Positions 18,468-28,219 of a stretch of 64,000 bases of DNA are shown here, piece after piece. The notes beneath the pieces are model-generated. The model searched no databases and was not told the DNA's origin. It saw nothing but the letters and a program-made list of their open reading frames with translations. Location of the stretch: NCBI RefSeq assembly GCF_014652655.1, contig NZ_BMZF01000001.1, forward strand, positions 496,001 to 560,000, in the 5' to 3' direction. How positions within the stretch are numbered: the stretch's first letter is position 1; every line of letters begins with the position of its first letter. The position numbers and the translations under genes were made by a program. The DNA comes from Paramylibacter ulvae (GTDB lineage Bacteria > Pseudomonadota > Alphaproteobacteria > Rhodobacterales > Rhodobacteraceae).

Positions 18468-18555
18468 GCGCGAAAATGTGATCTTTGCGCGCCCTATTGC
18501 GCTTGGGTTTGGTTTCGATCCTGCATAGGTTGGCGTAACAGAAATGAGGCCACCC

Positions 18556-19548
18556 ATGCAAAAATTTTCGCTCCTTGATTTATCCCCCGTATCAGAGGGC
18601 CATTCAACCGCCGATGCGCTCAATAACACGGTTGAATTGGCGCAAGCAGCTGAAAAATCAGGGTTTCATCGCTTCTGGCTGGCTGAACATCACAATATGC
18701 CAGGGATCGCGAGCGCGGCGACATCCGTGGTGATTGGGCATGTGGCGGGGCAAACCAAAACCATGCGTATTGGTGCGGGTGGGATTATGTTGCCAAACCA
18801 TGCGCCTCTGATCATTGGTGAACAATTTGGCACACTTGCAACGCTTTACCCTGATCGTATTGATTTGGGGCTTGGGCGTGCACCGGGCACCGATGGTGCC
18901 ACCGCACAAGCATTACGCCGTCATATGACGCCCGAGGATACATTCCCCCAAGACGTACAAGAATTGATCGCCTATTTCGCCGATGCCCCCGACAACGCCG
19001 CTGTGCGTGCCATTCCTGGAACTGGCACACATGTTCCCGTTTGGATACTGGGATCAAGCCTGTTTGGTGCGCAGTTGGCGGCATATCTTGGATTGCCATA
19101 TGCATTTGCATCGCATTTTGCACCATCCATGTTGGAACAGGCCATTTCAATTTATCGCAGCACGTTTCAGCCATCCCAATTTTTGGACAAACCGTATTTG
19201 ATGCTGGCGGCGGGTGTTTGTGCGGCCGATACCGACGCCGCGGCGCAATATCTGCGCACGTCACAAATGTTGGCCTTTGCCCGTTTACGCACAGGAAAAC
19301 CAGGGAAACTGCCCCGTCCTGTTGATGATATCACCGCGCATATCGCACCAAATATCATGACAGGTGTGAAACATGCGATGTCATTTTCGGCAACGGGTTC
19401 GCCTGATACGGTGAAACAACAGCTGCGATCGATCATTGCCACGCACCAACCCGATGAATTGATGATCACGGGCATGATCCATGATCACACGGCGCGATTG
19501 CAATCATTTGATATTGCTGCAAAAACCTTGGCCGATCTGTGTGATTAA
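18556..19548 (+). CDS. LLM-class (bacterial luciferase-like) flavin monooxygenase
   Basis: 330 residues from ATG at 18556, with GAGG 8 nt upstream; ATG 18544 overlaps that site. TIM-barrel flavin-dependent oxidoreductase: F-S-L-L-D-L-S-P-V start, [11 protein letters not shown] near residue 42, [28 protein letters not shown]. These residues match the MsnO8/YhbW subgroup. Uses reduced flavin supplied by a separate reductase; substrate unknown. Its TAA and the ccoS stop of the other strand share the palindrome TTAA at 19545-19548. Confidence 0.85.
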   Translation: MQKFSLLDLSPVSEGHSTADALNNTVELAQAAEKSGFHRFWLAEHHNMPGIASAATSVVIGHVAGQTKTMRIGAGGIMLPNHAPLIIGEQFGTLATLYPDRIDLGLGRAPGTDGATAQALRRHMTPEDTFPQDVQELIAYFADAPDNAAVRAIPGTGTHVPVWILGSSLFGAQLAAYLGLPYAFASHFAPSMLEQAISIYRSTFQPSQFLDKPYLMLAAGVCAADTDAAAQYLRTSQMLAFARLRTGKPGKLPRPVDDITAHIAPNIMTGVKHAMSFSATGSPDTVKQQLRSIIATHQPDELMITGMIHDHTARLQSFDIAAKTLADLCD

Positions 19549-19706
19549 CCCACCTCGTCATCGGGCGCGTCATCATCAAACAATATCCGCGCGGCATTTC
19601 CGTCTGGGTCGTCAAACTGCTTGGTTTTGATCGCCCAGAAAAACGCGAGCAATCCAATGCCGCCCAGAAATAATGAAATCGGGATCAGATAGATCAATAC
19701 AGACAT
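19545..19706 (-). CDS. ccoS: cbb3 oxidase maturation protein CcoS
   Basis: 53 residues from ATG at 19706; the longer frame to 19748 runs inside ccoI. One membrane helix ([21 protein letters not shown]) followed by the family motif [19 protein letters not shown]. CcoS is needed for haem b and Cu insertion into the cbb3 oxidase. Last gene of ccoGHIS, 2 bp after ccoI. Confidence 0.93.
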   Translation of the reverse strand: MSVLIYLIPISLFLGGIGLLAFFWAIKTKQFDDPDGNAARILFDDDAPDDEVG

Positions 19707-19708
19707 GT

Positions 19709-21859
19709 TTACCCTTTCGTTAAGCGCAGCGCATTGAGTGACACGCAAATTGATGATGCAGACATCGCCAGTGCCGCCAACAGCGGTGTTGCCAAACCAA
19801 TCAACGCAATGGGGATAGCCACGGCATTATAAGCGCCCGCAATGGCGAAATTTTCCAACATGCGCCGTTTCGCCGATTGTGCCAACGCGATGCAATCTGG
19901 GATCAACATCAAATCATCCTTGATCAGCACGAAATCAGATGCTGTGCGCGCCGCATCAATCGCACGCGCTGGCGCCATGGATACGTGCGCGCCCGCCAGT
20001 GCGGCCGTATCATTCAACCCATCCCCTACCATCAACACATGTTCGCCAAGCGATTGAACCATTTGTAGTTTTTCGCGTGGTTGCACCCCGCCGCGCGCAT
20101 CATCAATGCCCAGTTTTTTCGCCAAACGATCCGTGGCGGATTGCGTATCCCCCGATAACAAGACCACGCGTAAGCCACTTTTTTGCAAGGCATCAATTGC
20201 GGGTTCTGCGCTGTCTTTCAACATATCGTCAAACAAGAATGGCACGGGCGGATTTTGCCCGATACGTAGCCATGTTTGCACATGATTTGGCACGGGCTCT
20301 GCCCCAACCCAATCGGCATGTCCCAACTTTACAATCTGGCCGTGATACATACCGCTGACACCTTTCCCAGCCGTGTCTTTGATATGATCCAGCGACAACA
20401 AGGATTGATTGGGGCCGTATTGCACAATTGCCTGTGCAATGGGGTGATCGGATTGTGCCGCCAAACTTGCCGCGATCTGTAAATCCTCGCCTTTGGGGGC
20501 GCTGATGACGCTAAATTCACCGGTGGTGAGTGTTCCCGTTTTATCAAACACAACCGTATCAACACCCGCCAAACGTTCCAATGCGGCGCCATCTTTGATC
20601 AAGACGCCCGATCTAAACAACCGCCCGCTTGCCGCCGTCATCACGGCAGGCACCGCAAGGCCAAGCGCACAAGGGCATGTGATAATCAATACGGCAGTGG
20701 CAATACCCACGGCCAAACGAGTATCACCGCTGTAAAATTGCCAAAACACAAATGCGACCAAGGCCAGCAAATGAACCAATGGTGCGTAAATCCCCGCGGC
20801 GCGATCCGCCAAACGGGTGTATTTGGTTTTTAGATTTTCACCCTGTTGTATCAGATCCATAATTTCAGCGAGCTTTGTACCAGCCCCCGTTTGGGTGACC
20901 AAAATTTCCAACGGTGCGCCCACGTTTAATGTGCCCGCATAAACTTGATCATCCACGGTTACCGTTGCCAACATGGTTTCGCCGCTGATCAAGGATACGT
21001 CCAGATCGCTTTGACCTTTGACAATCACCGCATCAACGGGAATGCGCGCACCCTTTCGCACCAAAACGCGATCATTGATCGCCAAATCAGACACATTCAC
21101 GGTGGTGATCTGTCCATCCTTGATCTGTTGCGCACGCGGAACCTCCAACGCGGACAGAGCGGTTGCCGCAGATCGTGCGCGCGCACGGGTTTGGTGATCC
21201 AAATACCGCCCCGCCAACAGGAAAAACGTCAACGACAATGCCGCGTCGAAATAGGCGTGTTCGCCACCGTGAAATGTTTCATAAATGGACAAGCCCGCCG
21301 CCATTAAAATCGCCAGCGAAATCGGTACATCCATGTTCAACTGCCCCACACGCAATGCGGCGTAAGCATTTTTGAAAAACGGCTGCGCGGTATAGGCCAC
21401 CGTGGGGAGCGCAATCGCCGCCGACACCCAATGCAAAAAATCACGTGTTAATCCATCCGCGCCCGCCCAGACGGAAACAGACAGCAACATCACATTCATC
21501 GCGGCAAACCCCGCGATGCCAAGGCGCATTAACAATCCACGCCCAACGTCATCGCCATTTTGGTTTAGCTTGTGATCATCCAATAAATGCGCATCAAACC
21601 CCAAATTGGCGAGCGTATCCATTATGATGTCTTCGCAATTAGGATTATCATTATGGCGAATGCTGACACGTTTTAGTGACAGGTTCACCCGCGCATTCAA
21701 CACACAATCAAGCGCATTTAGCCCGCGTTCGATTTTCTGAATACAGGCTGCACAATGGATTGTGGGTACGGATATTTCCAAGGCCCCAATATCCGTGCGG
21801 ATCTGTTCAATTTTTTCATTGGGGATTGCAACACATGCGGGGCAAACGGCGGTGTTCAT
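19709..21859 (-). CDS. ccoI: Copper-exporting P1B-type ATPase of cbb3 assembly (CcoI/FixI)
   Basis: 716 residues. Delivers copper toward the periplasm for the CuB centre of CcoN. Domains: N-terminal HMA domain with H-C-A-A-C (metal site, preceded by another C-x-x-C near residue 6), eight membrane helices with the C-P-C-A-L-G-L-A transport motif, D-K-T-G-T-L-T-T-G phosphorylation site, and G-D-G-L-N-D-T-A-A-L hinge. Start overlaps ccoH by 4 bp. The CPC motif and operon position separate it from the CopA efflux type. Confidence 0.94.
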   Translation of the reverse strand: MNTAVCPACVAIPNEKIEQIRTDIGALEISVPTIHCAACIQKIERGLNALDCVLNARVNLSLKRVSIRHNDNPNCEDIIMDTLANLGFDAHLLDDHKLNQNGDDVGRGLLMRLGIAGFAAMNVMLLSVSVWAGADGLTRDFLHWVSAAIALPTVAYTAQPFFKNAYAALRVGQLNMDVPISLAILMAAGLSIYETFHGGEHAYFDAALSLTFFLLAGRYLDHQTRARARSAATALSALEVPRAQQIKDGQITTVNVSDLAINDRVLVRKGARIPVDAVIVKGQSDLDVSLISGETMLATVTVDDQVYAGTLNVGAPLEILVTQTGAGTKLAEIMDLIQQGENLKTKYTRLADRAAGIYAPLVHLLALVAFVFWQFYSGDTRLAVGIATAVLIITCPCALGLAVPAVMTAASGRLFRSGVLIKDGAALERLAGVDTVVFDKTGTLTTGEFSVISAPKGEDLQIAASLAAQSDHPIAQAIVQYGPNQSLLSLDHIKDTAGKGVSGMYHGQIVKLGHADWVGAEPVPNHVQTWLRIGQNPPVPFLFDDMLKDSAEPAIDALQKSGLRVVLLSGDTQSATDRLAKKLGIDDARGGVQPREKLQMVQSLGEHVLMVGDGLNDTAALAGAHVSMAPARAIDAARTASDFVLIKDDLMLIPDCIALAQSAKRRMLENFAIAGAYNAVAIPIALIGLATPLLAALAMSASSICVSLNALRLTKG

Positions 21860-22329
21860 ATGTGATCCCCGCGAATAATCAGCGGAATGATGCGGCGAAA
21901 ACCGGTGCCATCAAGTGCCGTGGTTTTGATTTGAACCTGCCAATTGCCAGCATCAAGCGTGATGGGGGCGTGATAAGATTTACCGTCAAATTCCAACACA
22001 AGCGTTTGATCAAATCGATCCGCCGTTGCCCGCCCCACGCGCACCGCCACATTGGGCAACACAACGGTGTTCCCAGCGGACGTAAGATGCAGAATGATCT
22101 GTCCATTGCTGTATTCAACATTGCTGTCCCAATTCAATGCCTCTTGTGCGATGCGACGGGTTTCAAAATGCTGCGCCTCGACATAAGGTTTGCGGGTTTC
22201 CAACCCTGGAAATGATCCCACGGCGGAATAGATCAGCGCAACATTTGCGCTAACAATCGTGCAAAACGCACCCAAAAACATCAACGAAACTTTACGCCCT
22301 GTCAGGGGGCGTTTTGCGATCATATTCAT
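21856..22329 (-). CDS. ccoH: cbb3 assembly protein CcoH/FixH
   Basis: 157 residues with one N-terminal membrane helix (V-S-L-M-F-L-G-A-F-C-T-I-V-S-A-N) and a periplasmic beta domain. FixH features: G-R-K-V near the start, Y-V-E-A-Q-H-F, W-x-V near the middle, and G-N-W-Q-V-Q-I-K-T. It is required for a stable CcoN subunit. Overlaps ccoG and ccoI by 4 bp each, so the four assembly proteins are made in a coupled series. Confidence 0.9.
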   Translation of the reverse strand: MNMIAKRPLTGRKVSLMFLGAFCTIVSANVALIYSAVGSFPGLETRKPYVEAQHFETRRIAQEALNWDSNVEYSNGQIILHLTSAGNTVVLPNVAVRVGRATADRFDQTLVLEFDGKSYHAPITLDAGNWQVQIKTTALDGTGFRRIIPLIIRGDHI

Positions 22330-23741
22330 TTTGAGTCTCCTGCGAAAAAGCTGTCTACGTGATTGCGCTCACCGCTTGCGCGATCCTCTACCCAGAAACG
22401 GATGGGCGCATTATCCATGCGGCTGGTTTCATATTCTGGTTTTGCAAAAACATAGATACGTTGATGCATGGTTTCATCGGCGGGCACGGTGATGTTCATC
22501 CCATCCACCCCTTGCAAATCAAGGCGCAGCGGATCATCTGTTTTGATCGACAGATGAAATTCGCGCGCCGCACCTGTTTGATTGCTGATCTTTAGATCAT
22601 AGGCATTGCGCAATGTACCATCGGACAATGTCACGAACCGTGGATTGCGATCTGGTTTGATGGATGCGGAAAAATCCGAACGGATGAACAATGCAACAAC
22701 CATCGCAACACCGATCAATGACCAAAGCCCGAAATAGATAAAATTGCGCAGCCGCAAAATATGTTGCCAGATGGTTTTGGGTGTGGCGCCTGCACGTTCC
22801 AGCGGTTCATCGGATAATGCGCAATAATCGATCAAACCACGTGGTTTGCCGATTTTTTCCATCACATTGTCACAGGCATCAATGCACAGCGCACAGGTTA
22901 TGCATTCCACCTGCTGGCCATCGCGGATATCAATCCCTTGAGGACAGACATTCACACAGGCCATGCAATCGATGCAATCTCCCTCGGCCTTGCCCAATTT
23001 GCCGCGTGGTTCGCCGCGCCAATCGCGATAAGCCACGGTTAATGAATCTTCGTCCATCATCGCGGCCTGAATACGCGGCCATGGGCACATATAGGTGCAC
23101 ACCTGTTCGCGCAAAAAACCGCCAAACAAAAATGTCGTGGCAGTCAAAACCGCAATCGTGCCGTATGCCACCATTGCCGCCTGTCCTGTGAATAATTCAC
23201 GCAACAATGTTTGGGCATCGGCGAAATAAAACACCCATGCGCCCCCCGTTGCCAGCGCGATCAACAACCATATCACCCATTTGGTAATACGCAATCGTGC
23301 CTTGCGAAATGACCATTTCGCACGAAGCAATCGAATGCGTTCATTGCGATCACCTTCGACCCAGCGCTCCACAAGGATAAACAAATCCGTCCAAACGGTT
23401 TGGGGGCACGCATATCCACACCAGACCCGCCCAAGCGCGGATGTAAACAAAAACAACCCCAGCCCCGCCATGATCAAAAGGCCTGCCACGAAATACAATT
23501 CATGGGGCCATATTTCGATCCAGAAAAAGAAAAACCGCGCATTTGCCAGATCAACCAACACCGCCTGATCGGGCAGATTCGCACCGCGATCCCAACGGAT
23601 CCACGGCGTGATATAATAAATGCCAAGTGTGAATATCATCAGCCACCATTTCAGACGGCGATACCAGCCCGAAACGCGCTGGGGAAATACCGGTTCGCGC
23701 CCTTCAAAAAGACGTGGCGGTTGCTCTGTTTGGGTTGTCAT
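22326..23741 (-). CDS. ccoG: Cu(II)-reducing ferredoxin-like protein CcoG/RdxA
   Basis: 471 residues. Inner-membrane iron-sulfur protein that reduces copper for cbb3 assembly. Seen: several N-terminal membrane helices with W-C-G-Y-A-C-P-Q-T-V-W-T-D, two [4Fe-4S] motifs CIDCMACVNVCP and CITCALCIDACD near residues 250-290, then I-D-Y and a C-terminal FixG Ig-like domain after the last helix. First gene of the operon; an FNR box lies 58 bp upstream, and a class II promoter can be drawn with a 23-nt leader. Confidence 0.94.
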   Translation of the reverse strand: MTTQTEQPPRLFEGREPVFPQRVSGWYRRLKWWLMIFTLGIYYITPWIRWDRGANLPDQAVLVDLANARFFFFWIEIWPHELYFVAGLLIMAGLGLFLFTSALGRVWCGYACPQTVWTDLFILVERWVEGDRNERIRLLRAKWSFRKARLRITKWVIWLLIALATGGAWVFYFADAQTLLRELFTGQAAMVAYGTIAVLTATTFLFGGFLREQVCTYMCPWPRIQAAMMDEDSLTVAYRDWRGEPRGKLGKAEGDCIDCMACVNVCPQGIDIRDGQQVECITCALCIDACDNVMEKIGKPRGLIDYCALSDEPLERAGATPKTIWQHILRLRNFIYFGLWSLIGVAMVVALFIRSDFSASIKPDRNPRFVTLSDGTLRNAYDLKISNQTGAAREFHLSIKTDDPLRLDLQGVDGMNITVPADETMHQRIYVFAKPEYETSRMDNAPIRFWVEDRASGERNHVDSFFAGDSK

Positions 23742-23798
23742 TGGGAACCCCTTATGTCCTGTTCAATCGCAATATCGTGCAAATCGGGATGCATTACT

Positions 23799-23812
23799 TT
23801 GATGCAGATCAA
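23799..23812 (-). promoter_or_regulatory. FNR-type box for ccoGHIS
   Basis: TTGAT-N4-ATCAA on the plus strand, a perfect FNR palindrome. Its centre (23805.5) is 41.5 bp from a start site predicted at ~23764 and a GATATT -10 element sits at the matching place on the minus strand, giving a class II activator geometry and a 23-nt leader before the ccoG ATG. Confidence 0.85.
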
Positions 23813-23817
23813 GTTTT

Positions 23818-23862
23818 GAGAAAGAAACACCAGCCCCAACCGGAACAGGACGGGGGCTGGTG
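23818..23862 (-). terminator. Terminator of ccoNOQP
   Basis: Ten-base-pair GC-rich stem (23828-23837 with 23853-23862) and 15-nt loop; on the minus strand it is followed by TTTCTTTCTC. It ends the oxidase operon only a few bases before the FNR box of ccoGHIS. Confidence 0.8.
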
Positions 23863-23885
23863 CCAGCGCGCCAATGCAATCGCGC

Positions 23886-24746
23886 TTATTCTCCGCCACC
23901 TAACTGGTGAACGTAGAATGCCACTTGTTTGATTTGCACATCTGTGATGCGCCCTTGCCATGCAGGCATGACGCCAAAACGGCTGTTGGTGATTGTTTGC
24001 ACCACGCTGTCGCGATCACCGCCAAACAACCAGAGCGCATCGGCCAAATTGGGTGCACCTTGTTCTCGATCCCCCAGGCCTGTTTCGCCGTGACAGGCGG
24101 AACAATTATCCATAAACAATGGCTTACCTAACATTGCTAACGCAACATCATGATCTTGATCGGAAACCGCTAACACATATTCGGCGATTTGTTTGATTTC
24201 TTCTTGGGGCAGGATTTCACCAAATTTTGGCATCTCGGAATAACGCGTATCGTCATCCGCATCATGGCGGATACCGTGGCGAATGGTGGTTTCCAACGCG
24301 GCCAAATCGCCACCCCACAACCAATCGTCGTCTTGCAGGTTTGGATAACCCTTGCCACCCTGCGCACCCGCACCATGGCATTGCGCACAATATGTCCGAA
24401 ACACCGCACCACCACCCGCACTGGCAAATCGGGACAATTCGGGGTTTTGAGCAATGTCATCCATCGGCGTTGCCAAAAGCGTTTTTTCAATATCCGCGTT
24501 CAGTGCGTTCACGCGATCAATTTCGCCCTGTACCTCTGCGCGTGATGAATATCCCAAAACACCTTTGGTCGCGCCATTAATTAGCGGAATGGCTGGGTAA
24601 TAAACCACATAGCCAATTGAAAACAGGATACAGAGATAAAACGTCCACAACCACCAACGCGGCATGGGTTTGTCATATTCACGGATGCCATCCCATTCAT
24701 GACCCGTTGTTGGATAGTCTTCGTCGTTCATTTTGGGTTTACGCAT
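23886..24746 (-). CDS. ccoP: cbb3 oxidase dihaem cytochrome c subunit CcoP
   Basis: 286 residues from ATG at 24746, which follows AGGGGA; a GTG one codon earlier is also in frame. N-terminal membrane helix (W-W-L-W-T-F-Y-L-C-I-L-F-S-I-G-Y) preceded by the T-G-H-E-W-D-G-I-x-E-Y motif, then two class I cytochrome domains with haem sites C-A-Q-C-H and C-S-A-C-H. Carries electrons from c-type donors to CcoO. The start overlaps the ccoQ stop. Confidence 0.95.
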   Translation of the reverse strand: MRKPKMNDEDYPTTGHEWDGIREYDKPMPRWWLWTFYLCILFSIGYVVYYPAIPLINGATKGVLGYSSRAEVQGEIDRVNALNADIEKTLLATPMDDIAQNPELSRFASAGGGAVFRTYCAQCHGAGAQGGKGYPNLQDDDWLWGGDLAALETTIRHGIRHDADDDTRYSEMPKFGEILPQEEIKQIAEYVLAVSDQDHDVALAMLGKPLFMDNCSACHGETGLGDREQGAPNLADALWLFGGDRDSVVQTITNSRFGVMPAWQGRITDVQIKQVAFYVHQLGGGE

Positions 24747-24942
24747 CACGATCCCCTTTCACATCTGCATTTGTCGGCGCGGGGCGCGGAGCATCATCAC
24801 GAAACGGAATGTTTGCCGCATCATGGTGCATGGCACGCGCACCGGGGCGGAACAACATCAAGATCGCGCCGATGAAAAACAACATCATTGCCAGCAATCC
24901 CCAGCTATCTGCGAAGGCGCGGAAAATTGAATAGGTATCCAT
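24739..24942 (-). CDS. ccoQ: cbb3 oxidase subunit CcoQ/FixQ
   Basis: 67 residues: one membrane helix (G-L-L-A-M-M-L-F-F-I-G-A-I-L-M-L-F-R-P-G) then A-R-A-M-H-H-D-A-A-N-I-P-F-R-D-D, the normal CcoQ tail. It stabilises the oxidase complex. Position between ccoO and ccoP confirms the call. Confidence 0.93.
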   Translation of the reverse strand: MDTYSIFRAFADSWGLLAMMLFFIGAILMLFRPGARAMHHDAANIPFRDDAPRPAPTNADVKGDRDA

Positions 24943-24953
24943 GTCTGATCCCC

Positions 24954-25679
24954 TTATCGGCTTGCGTCGGCTTGGAAGGTGGAAAAATCCACCAACGTGC
25001 CCAGCATTTGCAGATACGCCACCAGCGCATCCATTTCGGTTAACCCTTCTTGGCCATCAAAATTGCGCACTTGGGCCTTGGGGTATCGTTCAACCATCTC
25101 TTCCCAATCACCATCGGGATCGACCTGAACCTTGAAGTCGGACACCGCGCTTTCGATCATTTCGGTCGTATAGGGAACGCCAACACGCATGTTGGCTACC
25201 AACATATCGCGGCTTTGCTCTGGTTTCAGCGGCGTTTCAAGCAAGAACCCGTAACCTGGCATAATGCTTTCGGGGACAACAGAACGCGGGTCTTTTAGAT
25301 GATCCACGTGCCATTCATCGGAATAACGCGCCCCCACGCGTGCCAAATCTGGCCCAGTGCGTTTTGATCCCCATTGAAACGGGTGGTCATAAATACTTTC
25401 AACCGCCAAAGAATAATGGCCATAGCGTTCCACTTCGTCGCGCAAGGGTCGGATCATTTGGCTATGACAGGTGTAACAGCCCTCGCGCACATAAATGTTG
25501 CGCCCCGCCAATTCGAGCGGCGTATAGGGGCGCATGCCCTCCACCTTTTCAATCGTGTTGTCCAGATAAAACAGCGGTGCGATTTCAACGATACCCCCGA
25601 TGGACACCACGCCAAGGCTTAACACCAACAACAAGGTCGCGTTGCGTTCTACTTTTTTATGATTGTTCAAAAATGACAT
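24954..25679 (-). CDS. ccoO: cbb3 oxidase monohaem cytochrome c subunit CcoO
   Basis: 241 residues. Two ATGs stand together (25682 and 25679) after AAGGAG; the second has the better 6-nt spacing. One N-terminal membrane helix, haem motif [11 protein letters not shown], and the G-P-D-L-A-R-V-G and P-G-Y-G-F-L motifs (distal Met ligand in S-I-M-P-G-Y). Part of ccoNOQP, 10 bp after ccoN. Confidence 0.95.
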   Translation of the reverse strand: MSFLNNHKKVERNATLLLVLSLGVVSIGGIVEIAPLFYLDNTIEKVEGMRPYTPLELAGRNIYVREGCYTCHSQMIRPLRDEVERYGHYSLAVESIYDHPFQWGSKRTGPDLARVGARYSDEWHVDHLKDPRSVVPESIMPGYGFLLETPLKPEQSRDMLVANMRVGVPYTTEMIESAVSDFKVQVDPDGDWEEMVERYPKAQVRNFDGQEGLTEMDALVAYLQMLGTLVDFSTFQADASR

Positions 25680-25689
25680 CATAATCTCC

Positions 25690-27285
25690 TTATTCTGCGG
25701 GGATGGCTTGGGCGGTGAGTTGGGCATCTGTTTGCCCAACGCCGCGTGCGGTCAGCCATAGGTTCACACACATGATGATCGCGCCAGACAGATACATCAG
25801 CCCACCCGTACCGCGCACCACATACATCGGGAATTTGGCGGCAACCGTGTCAGCGAATGAATTCACCAAGAACCCTTGCGCATCCACCTCGCGCCACATC
25901 AACCCTTCCATGATGCCCGTCACCCACATGGATGCGGCGTAAAAAATGATACCAATTGTGGCGAGCCAAAAATGCCAGTTCACCATCGCCGTAGAATAAA
26001 GCCGTGCCCGCCCCCACAAACGTGGTGTCAGATAGTAAAGCGCGGCAAAGGTAATCATCCCGTTCCAGCCAAGCGCGCCAGAATGCACATGCCCAATGGT
26101 CCAGTCGGTGTAATGGGACAGCGAATTCACCACCTTGATCGACATCACGGGACCCTCAAACGTGGACATGCCGTAGAATGCAAGGCTCAACACCATCATT
26201 TTCAACACCGGATCGGTGCGCAATTTATCCCATGCGCCATTTAGCGTCATCAAACCGTTGATCATCCCGCCCCAGCTTGGCATCCACAACATGATGGAAA
26301 ACACCATGCCCAATGTCTGTGCCCAATCAGGCAATGCAGTATAATGCAGATGGTGAGGCCCTGCCCAGATATAAAGAAAGATCAACGACCAAAAGTGGAT
26401 GATCGATAATTTATAGCTGAACACAGGTTTTTGCGCCTGCTTTGGCACGAAATAATACATCATGCCCAAGAACCCAGCGGTCAGGAAAAAGCCAACCGCG
26501 TTATGGCCATACCACCACTGTGTTAGCGCATCTTGAACGCCTGAAAACAACTGGATTGATTTCGAGCTAAAGATCGACACGGGTAAGCTGAGGTTATTAA
26601 CGATATGCAACATCGCAACGGTCACGATAAACGCGAGGAAAAACCAGTTGGCCACATAAATATGCGGCTCTTTGCGTTTGATAATCGTGCCCAGATACAC
26701 CGCCAAATAGGCGACCCAAACAATGGTCAGCCAGATATCGACATACCATTCAGGTTCGGCGTATTCCTTACTTTGGGTTGCGCCCAACAGATAACCCGTT
26801 GCGGCCAGCACGATAAATAATTGATATCCCCAGAACACAAACCAAGACAGATTTCCGCCCCACAGGCGTGCCCCACAGGTGCGTTGCACGATATAAAATG
26901 ATGTGGCGATCAACGCATTACCGCCAAACGCAAAAATCACCGCAGATGTATGCAACGGGCGCAATCGACCAAATGTGGTGAACGGCAGATCAAGGTTGAG
27001 CGCGGGAAATGCCAATTGGAATGCGATGTAAACGCCAACCAAAAACCCCGTGACGCCCCAAAACGATGTGGCAATCACACCAGCGCGCACCACATCATCC
27101 TGATACCCCGTGTCAATGGGCGGGCGCACATCACCGAATTTTTGCAAACCTTTGACAAATAAATAAAACGCACATGCCATAATAATGAACATATGCACCG
27201 AATAGGGCCAATCCTGCCCAAAATTGGCGGCCATTGCTGCAAGCACAGCAATCATCGCCAAGACAATTAACTTGATGATTTCCAT
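25690..27285 (-). CDS. ccoN: cbb3-type cytochrome c oxidase catalytic subunit CcoN
   Basis: 531 residues, twelve or more helices. High-affinity terminal oxidase reducing oxygen to water and pumping protons at low oxygen. Haem-copper ligands are readable: T-S-A-V-I-F-A-F near helix 2, [10 protein letters not shown] (CuB histidine with the crosslinking-tyrosine region Y-Y-F-V-P-K after it), G-P-H-H-L-H-Y-T and [11 protein letters not shown]. First gene of ccoNOQP under an FNR box 59 bp upstream. Confidence 0.96.
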   Translation of the reverse strand: MEIIKLIVLAMIAVLAAMAANFGQDWPYSVHMFIIMACAFYLFVKGLQKFGDVRPPIDTGYQDDVVRAGVIATSFWGVTGFLVGVYIAFQLAFPALNLDLPFTTFGRLRPLHTSAVIFAFGGNALIATSFYIVQRTCGARLWGGNLSWFVFWGYQLFIVLAATGYLLGATQSKEYAEPEWYVDIWLTIVWVAYLAVYLGTIIKRKEPHIYVANWFFLAFIVTVAMLHIVNNLSLPVSIFSSKSIQLFSGVQDALTQWWYGHNAVGFFLTAGFLGMMYYFVPKQAQKPVFSYKLSIIHFWSLIFLYIWAGPHHLHYTALPDWAQTLGMVFSIMLWMPSWGGMINGLMTLNGAWDKLRTDPVLKMMVLSLAFYGMSTFEGPVMSIKVVNSLSHYTDWTIGHVHSGALGWNGMITFAALYYLTPRLWGRARLYSTAMVNWHFWLATIGIIFYAASMWVTGIMEGLMWREVDAQGFLVNSFADTVAAKFPMYVVRGTGGLMYLSGAIIMCVNLWLTARGVGQTDAQLTAQAIPAE

Positions 27286-27344
27286 AACGCGACCTTTTCG
27301 TCCTGTTCTGTTCCCGCTTATGGAACAGCCAGAATGATCGCTCT

Positions 27345-27358
27345 TTGATCTGGATCAA
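27345..27358 (-). promoter_or_regulatory. FNR-type box for ccoNOQP
   Basis: Perfect TTGAT-N4-ATCAA (TTGATCTGGATCAA). The centre at 27351.5 predicts a class II start near 27310; CATAAG occupies the -10 place on the minus strand and the ccoN ATG follows after about 25 nt. Confidence 0.88.
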
Positions 27359-27395
27359 GTTTTAGAAAATTTACAGCGCCTCGGTTTTACAGGGC

Positions 27396-28151
27396 CTAGG
27401 TAACGTAACCACCATCGCCGTCGTCACCCGTTTCATCCAACAAACGGTTGAAATTTTTGACAATGACATGGCGTTTCTTTTCCAATTCAATCACACCATC
27501 TTTTTTCAACGCATTGATTTGGCGGCTGACGGTTTCAAGTGTCAGGCCAAGGTAATCGGCCATCGCCTCTCGCGTCAGGCTCAACTCGAATTTCATACTG
27601 GTGTTGATATCAAACGGGGATAATGAATTTTGCCGCTTGCCGATAATCATCAACAAACTGGCAATTTTTTCACGCGCTGTTTTGCGCCCCAACAACAACA
27701 TCCATTCGCGCGCGGCGTCCAATTCATCCAGCACCATTTCCAACATGCGTTCGCGCAGTTGCGGCGTTGATTTTAACATTTTTTCAAACGGGATGCGTTC
27801 AAACTTGCACAATGTCACAGGCGTTGTCGCTACCACATCAAAACTGGCAAATTCGCGCCCCGGGCGGCCAACAAAATCGCTGGGTAATAACAGCCCCACC
27901 ATTTGGCGACGCCCGTCTTCCATTGTTTGCGACAGGCTGGCAACACCCGTAACAACAGATCCCACAAATTTCATATTGTCACCTGCCATGATGATCGTGT
28001 CACCGGCGGCGTAGCTGGAATATGACTTCATCGTTTCCAACAACATCAATTCGGATTTTTCGCAATATGCACACACCGCCCGATGATGAATCGGGCAGTC
28101 GGCGCATTTATCGCCAATTTTTGTGTTCAACGCTGGGATGTTCATGTTCAT
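27396..28151 (-). CDS. fnrL: FnrL-type oxygen-sensing transcription regulator
   Basis: 251 residues (M3 at 28145 is an alternative start). CRP/FNR superfamily: N-terminal cysteines C16-A-D-C19 and C27-A-Y-C30, plus one near residue 115 (V-T-L-C-K-F-E) that together can bind [4Fe-4S]; a cyclic-nucleotide-binding-like beta roll; and the C-terminal helix-turn-helix L-T-R-E-A-M-A-D-Y-L-G-L-T-L-E-T-V-S-R with the E-x-x-S-R recognition residues of FNR (TTGAT half sites). It lies between its likely targets ccoNOQP and hemN. Confidence 0.93.
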   Translation of the reverse strand: MNMNIPALNTKIGDKCADCPIHHRAVCAYCEKSELMLLETMKSYSSYAAGDTIIMAGDNMKFVGSVVTGVASLSQTMEDGRRQMVGLLLPSDFVGRPGREFASFDVVATTPVTLCKFERIPFEKMLKSTPQLRERMLEMVLDELDAAREWMLLLGRKTAREKIASLLMIIGKRQNSLSPFDINTSMKFELSLTREAMADYLGLTLETVSRQINALKKDGVIELEKKRHVIVKNFNRLLDETGDDGDGGYVT

Positions 28152-28172
28152 GCTTCACTAAACCACTTTTGT

Positions 28173-28186
28173 TTGATCTAGATCAA
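28173..28186. promoter_or_regulatory. FNR-type box between fnrL and hemN
   Basis: TTGATCTAGATCAA, a perfect palindrome in the 50-bp gap between the fnrL ATG (28151) and the first hemN ATG (28202). Class II spacing toward hemN puts the start site at about 28221; toward fnrL it would fall inside the coding region, so on that side repression or autoregulation is more likely. Confidence 0.88.
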
Positions 28187-28219
28187 GGCGTGAAAATTTC
28201 CATGCGCTACTTTGCCCCT

